Assembly: GCA_029204225.1 (NCBI GenBank)
Contig: CM055096.1
Coordinates: 3,221,352-3,285,351 of the forward strand
Length of the DNA: 64,000 nt
Direction: 5' to 3'
Origin: Diphasiastrum complanatum
Taxonomy: Eukaryota > Streptophyta > Lycopodiopsida > Lycopodiales > Lycopodiaceae
The notes beneath the pieces were generated by a model. That model saw only the letters and a program-made list of their open reading frames with translations, searched no databases and was not told the origin of the DNA. The position numbers and the translations under genes are program-made. Positions 23,164 through 33,540 of this stretch are shown here, piece after piece (within the stretch, counting starts at the first letter, position 1; every line of letters starts with the position of its first letter).

Positions 23164-23165
<2 letters not shown>

Positions 23166-23228
<63 letters not shown>
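23166..23228. repeat. (CT)n microsatellite in a probable intron
   Basis: Unbroken CT dinucleotides, about 31 units. On the minus strand the tract lies just upstream of the acceptor site that precedes the SET-like exon. Confidence 0.95.
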
Positions 23229-23231
<3 letters not shown>

Positions 23232-23571
23232 CATGAAACATAAATTAATATATAACACAAACCGTAAACCAGTAGCATGAAAACACACACAAACACATGC
23301 ACGCACACACCCACCCACCCACATCGACCCTAAACACACATGAAGAGAAAAACAGAGAGAACATTATAGAGTGCTAATCAAAACTCTCGAACCACACGAT
23401 TATATCCTACTCTAGAATGTCACCACATGCTCCCTCCCTATGGCGTTTGGGCTTTTTTGTGGAACTCATCTTCCAACAAAAAATATTTGAACCACGCCTT
23501 TAACATAAGAAAACAAGGGCTACACACCTTCCTAGAATTGGGAGTGTTGGTTACCTTTAACTCTTTCATGA

Positions 23572-23652
<81 letters not shown>
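23572..23652. repeat. (CT)n microsatellite, second tract
   Basis: About 80 bp of CT with one G interruption near 23584. Lies 340 bp from the first CT tract, in the same intron-like interval. The 23700-23940 stretch that follows contains three near-repeats of gaagcaagtgagagattaac. Confidence 0.95.
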
Positions 23653-23654
<2 letters not shown>

Positions 23655-24039
23655 CGTGAATGAGTCTATTATGGGTGATTGAATATGGAAATCAAGATTA
23701 ACTACATCTAATCATTCTATTTGGATTTTTTCTTTTAGAAGCAAGTGAGAGATTAACTTCATCTAATCATCCTATTTGGATTTTTTGGAAAGATTGCCTT
23801 AGTTCGGATTGTTCTCTGCAACCAATATTTGAAGCAAGCTCATGCTTTCCTCCTTTTAGAAACAAGTGAGAGATTAACTTCATCTAAATATTCTATTTGG
23901 ATTTTTTGTTTTAGAAGCAAGTGAGAGATTAACTTCAAAATATCGTGGCACTCATCCTATCGCTCAATATTTATTGGCCAAACTATACTTGAAGTGTCAT
24001 AAGGGTCAAAGATTAAAGCATTTCCGAAAAACACTTTAA

Positions 24040-24231
24040 AGAGTTTACCTCTCGTACTCTTGGATTCTCTATGTGCACTCCATTGGCCCAAATATAATTG
24101 TTGACAATCCTCCTTTTCCAAATCCTAAGGCCTTTGCATTGTGTGCATGTACATAGTATCTTGTCATCATATTCTGGTTGAAACTGGTCCAATAATCCAA
24201 TTGCAAATTGCACAAATTCTTTTAGTGTCAT
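24040..24231 (-). pseudogene. Transposase-associated exon (CACTA N-terminus)
   Basis: The minus-strand frame from 24231 reads a short helix-rich lead (LKEFVQFAIGLLDQF), then I-x-C-x-C-x2-C (ILCTCTQC), a basic stretch (KRRIVNNYIW) and an NGV tail. This follows the pattern of the plant transposase-associated domain that precedes TNP2. It ends in a donor-like GAG/GTAAAC at about 24039. It lies upstream of the SET-like ORF and of the TNP2 exons, on the same strand, and so probably belongs to one transposon. Confidence 0.5.
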
Positions 24232-24449
24232 TCAAGTGAAAATTGACAAATTCCATATGTGACGAATTGTAACATGTGACAAAAATTGACAAAATAGTCT
24301 TTGTACATTTAGTGCATTTTCAACCTTCATTTGTGATGGAGTGGTGTCTTGGCTTTCCAAAGAGCAATATACTATATCCAAAGAGCAAATCGGATTACAT
24401 CACTATTAAAAATAAAAAAATTATGACATAAATCAATATACATACATGT

Positions 24450-24790
24450 GATGGATCAATAGGTGGTCTACGTCGACTGATGGAAGAGCTTGAAGATGAA
24501 CCAGTCAATAGTTGTTCATTGTACTTTAGTCTTGATTGCTCCTTTTTTCTGTGATAGAGCTCAATTTTTTTTTCTTTCTCTAAATCACGTGGAGGTACGA
24601 TAATTTCCCTAGAATTCATAATTCCAATCAAATGTTATTGTAAGAATAAATTTGCAAGAAAAATTATACACTCATATTCAAATAACAAATAAAGTGCAAT
24701 TGATGTCAATATCAATAACAATATATACCTGTTGTTGCGATCATGAGATGAATCGCTATCTGATGATGATGACATCATCGATGACATATA
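24450..24790 (-). CDS. Probable 5' exons of the CACTA/SET transcript
   Basis: Two short minus-strand exons look plausible. Exon 1 starts at the ATG near 24790 (MSSMMSSSSDSDSSHDRNN) and ends in AACAACAG/GTATAT at about 24730. Exon 2 begins after TTCTAG near 24606, reads a charged segment (PPRDLEKEKKIELYHRKKEQ) and a Ser run, and ends ATCCATCACAT/GTATGT near 24450. They have no recognised domain. Whether they splice to the transposase-associated exon or to the SET-like exon cannot be settled from sequence alone. Confidence 0.4.
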
Positions 24791-25884
24791 CACACTGTAG
24801 CCAGCTACTCTATACCACATCATAAGTAATCATTATGAGACCGTATGTTTTGAACAAATATAATAAAATTTGTTAAAGACATGCCAACATCTAATCCATG
24901 TATATTCTACTTATGCTTAATGTAAATCTAATATTCTAGTAACATTGTTATCAAGAAAATTGCTTGGGTGGGGCAACACGTGACGAGCAATCAAAATGAG
25001 GTTCATACTGACATATGTTAGACATCAGTAGATAGTGTGTGTAGGCCTATCTCAACTAATTTAAAGACCACATAGCAGTCAATGTTCGAAGCTCTCAGTT
25101 TAAACTCTTGTCTAAGATGAGTGATGATCTCAAGGTAAATCTCTTTGGATTGGCCTAGTGTGCCATGGTATCTCATGACGAGCAATATGCATTCGCCCTT
25201 TCTATCTATGGTTGCTTTGTATGCAAGAAATCATATACTAGATAACACACCATTGATCAACATCTTTATTACAATGCTAAATGATATTTCAACTAATTAC
25301 TATGATTTCATATAAAGTTATATAGGTCACACACCAACAATTAAAAAGATTTATCATATAGGTCACATATCACTAAGGTCCTCAATATAACATAAATGCT
25401 TTTGATCATGAATCTAAATGACCTCATGCAACCATTTAAGAGGCCACATGACAAAAGCAAAAAAAAATTATTTGACCATGTAATTATGTTATCAAATTAT
25501 ATCAAATAATTAATAAACCAAATGTTTTATGACATCACCGATTTGACATAACATTATGAATCTTAAAAAACTTGTCAAATTACTTGTTTAATAATAATAT
25601 GTACTATTTCTTATCTCATGATTTTGTTTTGTATGTCAAATCCCAAGAAAAATAAAATTTGTAACAATATAAAACTAGTTTTAACAATTAATTACTACCA
25701 TAATGATCTTTGAATTGATTTTTTTACATTCCATCATATTAAAAAATATATTTTATGTAAAATCCTACAGTAAAATATTCTCATAAAATCTAGAAAAGAT
25801 TATGAGAATATTGAATGACATTTGAAGCATGCAAGCCCATGTGGGGGACCCTCTCACGTGCCAAGAGAGGGAAAAAAAAAACGC
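24791..25884. other. AT-rich intergenic stretch
   Basis: No coding signal. If the minus-strand CACTA unit has a right terminus it should lie here. A TAGTG at 25033-25037 (CACTA reversed) exists, but no matching inverted end was found near 20232, so it was not called. Confidence 0.4.
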
Positions 25885-25922
25885 ATGGATATCGCATGGA
25901 TTATTTACGCGAAACTTGAATG
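25885..25922. repeat. Left-side copies of the GCGTGGAT-type motif
   Basis: The text cgcatggatatcgcatgg, then attatttacgcgaaa, is a degenerate version of the gcgtggat/atccacgc motif that is dense at 27935-28435. Its position upstream of the gene at 26247, opposite the main array, suggests the two clusters are the subterminal regions of one element. Confidence 0.45.
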
Positions 25923-26246
25923 CCAATAAAATGGCATTTCCGCGAGCATTCTTGCTCTTCTTTTGCTTTCAAGTTTTATAGGTTTTCTAGTCTAGTGTTT
26001 AGTGCTTTTGCTTGGTATTGCTCTTCTAAGCTCTATAGATCTTGCTTGCTTGCTTACTTTTGGTTGCTCTTCATTGCTCGTGATCTTGCTCGTGCTATTG
26101 CTTGCTCTATTGATCTTGTTTGTTCTTGCTTACTATTAATTTATTGCTTTCTTGTCATTGCTTACTCTTCTAATCTAAAAGTCTTCAATACTCTTTTACT
26201 CCCATTCTTCACTACTTTCTAACTTTTAAAGTTTTTCTTTGATACA

Positions 26247-27365
26247 ATGTCTTCAAGTGGTAGGTCAAGTGGATTGTCAAGTGGGAGACCATCTAGGAGA
26301 AGAGCTTGTGAGAAGCCCGAAGAATATAATCAAGAGTGGTTTGAGAATCTATCTCCTCAACAAAGAGATAGAATCAAAAATCTTGTGTTATCTTCTTCGG
26401 GTGAATCATCCGAGAGAAGAGCTTCCGAAGATGCCCCTTTCCAAGAATCGTGTAGTGTGTATTATGACCTTAATGCACGTGGTGGAGTTATAAAAAATAC
26501 GCGTAGCAATGTAGTTCATGCCCGTTTGCGTGATTTAGTTGCTTTATATTTTGGTAAAGATTACATGATCGATTGGTCCTCCCAATCGCTTGAAGACAAA
26601 AATAAAATAATAGAGACTTTGTATTCTAAATTCCCTCAATCCAATGCTTTTAGTAGGACTTGGGCCTTGAATACAATGTGTCTTTGGATTCGAAACAAAA
26701 GGCAATTGATGAGAAGAGCCGTGAGGAATCCCAAGAATCCCACGAAGCCTGGATGGTGCTCCAAAAGGGATTGGAGGAAGGTGAAAGAGGAATTGTTGCA
26801 AAAAAAATCCCCAAAAGTATGAACAACAATGTAGGGCCGCCGCCGAGAAGCTCTTAAAACATGGCCAAAGTCACTTGGGATCGGGAGGAAGGGGCAATCT
26901 AGAGGCCCAATTTGTAAGTGCAATATTTTTTAATATGATTCTATTTTTGTAGTGAGATTGTTAATGTTTTTTATTGCTAAACTATGTTATTTTGTTGAAT
27001 GTAGCTTAGTGATTTTGGAAGACACATGACCGCCGCGGAGTACAAGCAAGGTTACGATCATGGATATGCCGGCCTTAAGGCTTTTATGGAATCCCATGGA
27101 TTGTTTTCAATTGTAAACTCTTAACCTTTATTGTTTTGTGATTGTTTAATTTGTGGTTTACAAGTAGGTTTAATCTCAACTTAATTAAATCTTTGATTCT
27201 ATTTTGTAGAGAGGCTCTACAACTTCAAGTGTTCATGATGTGGAAGAAAATGTGGAAGAGAACGTGGAAGAGTACGTGAATGAAAGCGAAGGGGAGTTTG
27301 AAGATGTGGACACCAACGTACACCTACAAGATGAAGGAGGCGAGGAGGGAAGAAGTGATGATGAG
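26247..27365 (+). pseudogene. TNPA/Transposase_24-like spliced gene with one frameshift
   Basis: The ATG at 26247 opens MSSSGRSSGLSSGRPSRRRA, a Ser/Arg-rich N-terminus, then a FENLSPQQRDRIKNLVLSS segment, a LYFGKDYMIDW core and a basic NPKNPTKPGW..KRDWRKVKEE block. The frame shifts at an A8 run (26806-26815) and resumes as YEQQCRAAAEKLLKHGQSH, then GSGGRGNLEAQF. GT..AG introns follow at 26914-27004 and 27111-27210, both phase 0. The last exon is highly acidic (VEENVEENVEEYVNESEGE) and ends TAG at 27363-27365. The W..E/K-rich core followed by an H.GS block resembles plant Ptta/En/Spm-type Transposase_24 proteins. One base removed from A8 would make the gene open throughout. The family call is moderate. 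Confidence 0.55.
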
Positions 27366-27934
27366 TAGAGGTTTATAAATTAAATGTATAGTCTATTTAA
27401 TGCACATCTATGCAATGCAAATGTATCCATTGATGAATTCAATGCAATGTATCTATTTTAGCACAAGATTTGCATGCTAGAATGCACAATAAAAAGTAAT
27501 GGAAAGCACAATGGAAAGTAATGGAAATAGATAACACATTAAGCTATCAACTAAATATCAAATGAATCAAAATAAATGTGAATTTACATTTACTATTGTA
27601 TCTCCATTGTTTTGCAATCTTTGCTTTTCCTTTTGCAAGCACTTGATCTTTGAATCCTTTGCAATGCTCATTTTTAATATCCATCGCAAACAAAAAAGAT
27701 CTTAAAACTTATGATCACAAAACACATACTATTAACATCCATCAATGAACTAAAAATCCTAAACACTATCAATCTTCTCACTCACATTCATCCTCATCTC
27801 ATTCTCACTCCCATCTATACTCTCTTTTTCTCTCTCACACAACACAAAAATAGAAAGTCACCTCTAGTTTTGGAGCAAACCACATTTTGGTTCGCGCCAA
27901 ATGTTTTTTTTTTGGACAAAAAATTTTGCATGGG

Positions 27935-28435
27935 TTATCCACGCGTGGATAATCCACGCAAATTCCAGAAACCTTTCCGCGTGGATATAAAAAAAAAAAT
28001 TAATCCACGCGGTATCCACGGCCTCAACTCTCTGGATTTTGTGTGGATAAAGCGAATTTCGCGTGGATAATCCAAGCGTGGATAATTATCCACGCAGTAT
28101 CCACACAAAAGCCGAGCCTTTTTTATTTTATTTTTACTATGGCGTGGATTATCCACACGTGGATTATTCACGCGAAATTAGAATTCCTATTTCCGGCTCC
28201 GGGTGTCGGAGGTTTGCCTGGCTGCCGGTAGTCGGACTTGGCGTGGATAATCCACACATTTTGAATTTCATGAAATCCGGCCGATCTGCTGCCGGAAAAG
28301 ACATTTGCATGGAACATCCACTCGTGGATAATCCACGCGTATATCCACGCCAATCCACGGCTATATCCACGCGAATTTTTTTTTGCCCGCACGTCCTCCT
28401 TTGTATTGCGCGTGGATATTTGCGTGGATATTTGC
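27935..28435. repeat. Array of GCGTGGATAATCCACGC-type palindromic motifs
   Basis: In 500 bp there are more than 15 copies of (T)ATCCACGC or its complement GCGTGGAT(A), many paired head to head. One is a perfect 18-bp palindrome, TTATCCACGCGTGGATAA, at 27935-27952. Others fall near 27977, 28002, 28050, 28061, 28088, 28142, 28240, 28323, 28341, 28365, 28410 and 28421. Spacing is irregular, so this is not a satellite. CACTA elements carry such clustered short motifs near their ends as binding sites for the TNPA-type protein. Open frames over the array (VDNPRV-type repeats) are artefacts of the motif. Confidence 0.85.
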
Positions 28436-28452
28436 TATATGTGTTCTTGTGA

Positions 28453-29640
28453 TTGACTCATCCCACATTCTCTTCAATAACTAATCTAGTTACATGGATA
28501 TCTAATGGGCATACTAGATTATTAGGATATTGTGAGAGATTGCAAAACTATGGAAATCAGTTTTCAATGAAAAAAATTCACTTTTTAGAATGTGAGTTGA
28601 TACGCATATCCTCTTTTTATCAAGAAAGAGATTGTCATGTCCAAAAGACTTTAGAGGAAAATGAACAATCTAACAGAAATAATGAATCATTACAGAAGAA
28701 TAATGAATTATTATAGAAGAATAATGATTCATTACAAAAGACAGCGTTCGATATCAAATCAGAATTACATCGAATGCAATCAATCTTACAATCTATTCAT
28801 ATGGAAAACTTGCAATTATTGAAGGATGTGGAAGAGGCTAAGAAAAAGGAGGCTAGAAGTAAGAAGCGAAAGCGGGAAAGTCACAAGGATATTCAGACCC
28901 TTTCAAAAGGAGGTTATTGAAATAGAAGAATTCGAGCGTTCAAGTTAAGCATACTCTAATTTTTTGTAACTTGATTTTTTTGTAACATATGTTTTCATTT
29001 CTACTACTATGTTGTTCTACTAACTATCTGGTTTTCTTTTTTGCAGATCTGCATTAGTAGCTCATCAGAATATAAAGGAAAATGCATCACACAAAATTCA
29101 ACTCTTTCTATCTATATCTATGCAAGTCGTTGACATCAAGCGCATCAATGGATTAGCCAGTGCTCAATATTGACAGGCAAATTTACTGAGTGTATCATAA
29201 TGAACAATAGGAGTTCCAATCTAAAGTCCAAAATTGCAGAGTCTTTGATGCTAGACATTCAAAAAATTATAGATAAAACTATAGTTCAGGGTGCTTGTGA
29301 TTTTGCTGGTATTAGCAAAAAAATGTCTCTCACGGTGCTACATCTAAACATCCTTGTTTATACTGCATAAAAATGACAAAAGATGTAACTAGAAGTACAA
29401 GAATTACTAGAGAAGATGAAAATTCAAACTGGAAGCCAATATTGCCTATTCCCTTGAAAAATGTACATGTCTGCCTATTCATATAGTTTTTGCATGGAAT
29501 AGTAAGCCAGCATCAGTTGCGAAGGAAGCTATTTGTCGGTTAGAAGATGTTTTATCAAAAGCAGGGCTGCATAAGGGACATATCAAAATACAAAAAGATG
29601 AAAAGCTTTCTGGAAAGTTAGGAACAGAAAATAACAGTAG
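28453..29640 (+). pseudogene. Unrecognised coiled-coil-like coding remnant
   Basis: An 87-codon frame from 28453 reads into an Asn/Gln/Glu-rich coil (EENEQSNRNNESLQKNNELL). Past the stop at 28714-28716 the same frame continues (SLQKTAFDIKSELHRMQSIL..) to a basic KKKEARSKKRKRESHKD end near 28900. A gt..ag-like interval follows, then 29047 onward reads SALVAHQNIKENASHKIQLF in broken frames, and 29490-29640 reads HIVFAWNSKPASVAKEAICR. The pieces look like one decayed gene. No family was recognised. A copia remnant is joined to it at about 29638. Confidence 0.3.
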
Positions 29641-32550
29641 GATTTACCTGCTTCATGCCAATCTCTCATAACAACTTACGTAGCCAAACAGCTTCCTGAG
29701 TAGCAGAACTTAATGCTTTATATTCGGCTTCTATAGAAGAAAGAGAAATTGTATCTTGCTTCTTGCTAGACCATGAAAAACTACCACTACCAAAATTGAA
29801 GGCAGAACCTGTTGTTGACTTTCTATCATCTATACTTCCTGCCCAATCAGCGTCAACATAACCCTCCAACTTAGGTAAAACACTTTGTCTTTTGTAGATT
29901 AGGCCAAGGTTAGGTGTACCTTTCACATACCTCAAAATCCTTTTTGCAGTTTTCCAATGGTCCATAGTGGGTGATGACATGAATTGGCTAATCAAACTTA
30001 CAGCATAGCAGATATCAGGACGTGTAGTTGTAAGATATATCAAACTCCCAACTAGTTGACAAGATAGAGTAGCATCAACATGTGCACTATCATCGCCCAC
30101 ATACTTGTTTTGACATAACCTGATATCACTGCCAGTTTGTCATACTTCGACACCCAAGCAATAGTGCATAAGATCTAAATCTGTCATCTCAAACTGCTTG
30201 CACAAGTTGGCTTTGATAGAACGAGTGAGGTTCTCATCATTGCCCATGATAATGATATCATCAACGTAAAGTACAATCAAGGCAATGCTATCTTCGTTTA
30301 TAAGAACATAAAGATTTGGATCTAAATTTGTTCTTACAAACCCATGAGAAAGAAAGTAATTGTCAATGTGTCCATACCATGCGCGTGGCGCTTGCTTAAG
30401 GCCATAAAGAACTTTGCGTAGTTTACATACCTTATGTTCTTGTCATTTTGCCATGAAGTCCTGCGGTTGGACCATGTAAACTTCTTCCTCTAAGTCACCA
30501 TTCAAAAATGCGGACTTCACATCCATTTGATGGATCTTCCACCCAAAATGAGATGCTAGGGCAATGATAAGGCGTAACGTAGTCCACTTAGCCACTGGAG
30601 CAAATGACTCTTCATAGTCAATTCCTTTATCTTGCTCATAACCCTTCACTACTAGGCATGCCTTATGCTTTGCTATTGTGCCATCCGCATGAAACTTTGT
30701 TCTAAACACCCATTTATTGTCAATGGGTTTCCTACCAAGTGGTAGATCAACCAACTCCCATGTATCATGCATGTGGATGGATTCCATCTCCTCTTCCATT
30801 GCCCTTTCCCACTGTGATCTTTTGCCTCATCAAAAGTTGATGGCTCTCGACACTTGAAAATGTCACTCATTAGGGCATAGTTCACATGATAACGATCGGG
30901 AGACTTCCTTTCCCGCATTGATCTTCTCACTAGATCCTGATTGATTTAGCTTTGCGTCCTCATACCATTTTGGTATCTTAGATTTAGGTGATACACTACA
31001 TGGAGAGTATGTATCCCAAGGAGTGTCCAAGTATGTCTCTTACTTCCAACCGGTTTCTCTTTTATTGCTCCTATTGGCGAGTACCTCCCCCTAGGCTCTT
31101 GAATAGGTGGTGTCCTTTCATACTCGCCCTCTCGACTCTCCTCTTCACGTGCATCATCTTGTGGAGCGTCTTCTTCATCTTCTTCTTCCAAAATTGTGGG
31201 AAGCCTTTTGATGCTTTCACCATTTGCATGGTCTTCATCTTCATACCTATGCGTCTTATCAAAGATCACATCTTTGCCTTGTGAATCTTGTTCATTATAG
31301 GATCAAAACACCTATATGCCTTCGTCCTCTCGTCATAACCGACGAAGATACACTTGATTGCTTTGGCATCAAGTTTCTTTCACTCCTCCTTTGGCACATG
31401 TACATAGGCCTTACATCCAATGACACAAAACTTGTCAATTTTTTGCTTTATTCCTATAAATGCTTCTTCGCGAGTCACATTCGGAACCGCAACTGTAAGG
31501 CTCATGTTTTGCAAAATAGTTGCCGCATTGCACGCTTCCAACCAAAGTGAATCGATCAAGCCCATTTGCTTCATCATGGAGCGTGCACTCTCCATAATAG
31601 TCCTGTTTTTCCTTTCAGCTACACCACTACTATGCGGCGTGTGTGACAGTGTGAATTGTCTTTTGACGCCGTGTTCCTTGCAAAAGTTCTCAAAATCATC
31701 AGATTTGTATTTGCCTCATCAATCAGATCTTAGCACTTTAATGCGTGCATCCAGTTGGCTCTCTACCAAAGTCTTGAACTCCTTGAAGCAAGCAAAAGCA
31801 TCAGATTTCTTCTTCAAGAAATAAATCCATGTCCTCCTAGAGTAATCATCTATGAAAGTCATAAAATAATATGCTTTCCCCAATGACATGGTCTTCATTG
31901 GGCCGCACAGGTCGCTGTGAATGAGTTCCAGTGGTTTCTTAGCTCTTGCACCTCCACCTCTTGAATGTCTCCCTGTGATGCTTTCCCATGATGCATCCTT
32001 CACATATTGCATGATGATCATCCTGCAATGCCGGTAACCCTATTACCATCTTCAGCTTCGCCATCAATCTCAAGCTCCCATAGTTCAAATGACCAAGTCT
32101 TTTGTGCCACAACTCAGATTGAGATGCTGTTGAAATAGCCAAACCATATTCTCCTAGTTTTGCAGCATCCAATTTATAAAGGCCACAATTACTATCTCTA
32201 TAATCTTTTGCCACCACTTTATGGTTGTGGTTCATATTCCTCATAAGGCATCCATCCTTGACAAATTCAACCTTAAGATGTTGATTAGCCATTACTCCAA
32301 CAGAAAGCAAACTCCTTTTGAGTCCAGCAACATAAAGCACATTAGGGATGTTCTTGATTTTACCATCAGCAGACTGCACATGTACATTGCCCACACCCTG
32401 TATTTGGCATTCCTCCCCATTGGCTTGAGTGACCTTATCCCCATCATGGATTGGTGAGAATTTCTCAAACCAATCATGTTTCCCGGTCATATGCCTTGTG
32501 GTGCCTAAATCTATGAACCATCTGGCACCATCATCAACCTGGGATGCCAA
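29638..32550 (-). pseudogene. Copia gag-pol remnant, minus strand
   Basis: From 32550 downward the minus strand reads protease (WFIDLGTTRHMTG, with the active D-S/T-G altered to DLG), a pre-integrase HLGH-type block (WHKRLGHLNYGSL..C.GC..GKHH), integrase (ELIHSDLCGPM, FIDDYSRRTW), RT (DNKWVFRTKF, FAPVAKWTTLRL, IHQMDVKSAFLNGDLEEEVY) with an intact YVDD at 30257-30268, and RNase H (YVDADWAGSIDDRKST, SLSSIEAEYKALS). Lesions include a TGG-to-TGA stop near 30117, an internal loss of about 30 residues just after NKYV near 30095, frameshifts between integrase and RT, and a stop near 29665. Gag and both LTRs were not found. Right and left limits are truncations, not insertion ends. Confidence 0.9.
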
Positions 32551-33149
32551 TGCCTAAAAGCACTCAAAGGGCTCATAAAAGAAAGACAGCCTGATAATTC
32601 TAGAACTAAGCACATGTGGTGCCGTCGAAATAAGAAAGCACTACATATGTTGATCATTGTTATTTTAAATGGTATCTATCTACAGGTTCAACTGGAGCCT
32701 TATGTGTAATCAAGTGATCGGACAGTATCTAGAAGCTCAAGAACTTAAACGAGCTTGACAAATAAAACTCGATGCATTATTATCTTTTCTTGATGAACTA
32801 TATATTTTATTTAGAAATAACTTTTCCTTGAATCATATAATTTTGATTGCCTCGATGTCTTATGATGTAATTTTGATGAGCAATTTTTTTTAATGTTGAA
32901 TCATGTATATTGTGTAAGTATACTAGACTTATCAATTTCAGGTGATAGCATTTACGTAAATACAAACATAACTTATTTCTAAACATTGTAGAATGTGAAC
33001 ATAGATTCATCCAAACATTGTACAATTTATATAAGAAAAAAAATATAAAAACATAAAAACCATTGTGTTGTGTTTCTTGACCTTAGGATAGAAATGATGT
33101 TATACATACCATAAGGGTTTGAAATTAGCAGCTACACAAGGCTTCTCAG
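32551..33149. other. No supportable gene
   Basis: Sequence upstream of the copia remnant. No gag or LTR was recognised. Confidence 0.45.
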
Positions 33150-33540
33150 GACACATTATACCTGAATGTTGGTAGCAATTTTCTTGGCTCCACAACATGA
33201 AAAATGGAAGCTTTTGACATGCCCTACTTTCCATGAAAGACTAGGTATTAAGCACGGTTTCATAGTCCATAATGGACCAAATGCCAATCTTGAATTTTGA
33301 CAAAACTTTTTTTTAGAAATTCCAGCCACCCATGTTGCAATTTGATGTGTTTTGATTTCCATTTCTTATCCCTTGAGAATTGTGGACCAATATCGCATTG
33401 TTTCATAAGAATGCCATCTTCAATATGTCTAGATGGCTTTACCACCTGAAAGAGAAATAAAAATTTGCAAACTAATAAAAAAACACAAAGTACATTCTTA
33501 TTAGTCACCACATAAATATCCAATAAAATTATTAACATGA
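33150..33540 (-). pseudogene. Possible B3-domain fragment
   Basis: On the minus strand, 33538-33260 reads KWKSKHIKLQHGWLEFLKK and then FVKIQDWHLVHYGL. The adjacent frame continues with a hydrophobic-basic pattern ending SIFHVVEPRK. The order L..GW..F...........D..VF....F.V.IF resembles the end of plant B3 DNA-binding domains. Frameshifts break it, and no other part of the domain is clear. It is a weak call; a chance resemblance is possible. Confidence 0.25.

Noticed and set aside
27935-28452. Several overlapping ORFs with VDNPRV-type repeats on both strands
   Set aside because: They are produced by the palindromic GCGTGGAT/ATCCACGC motif, not by a gene.
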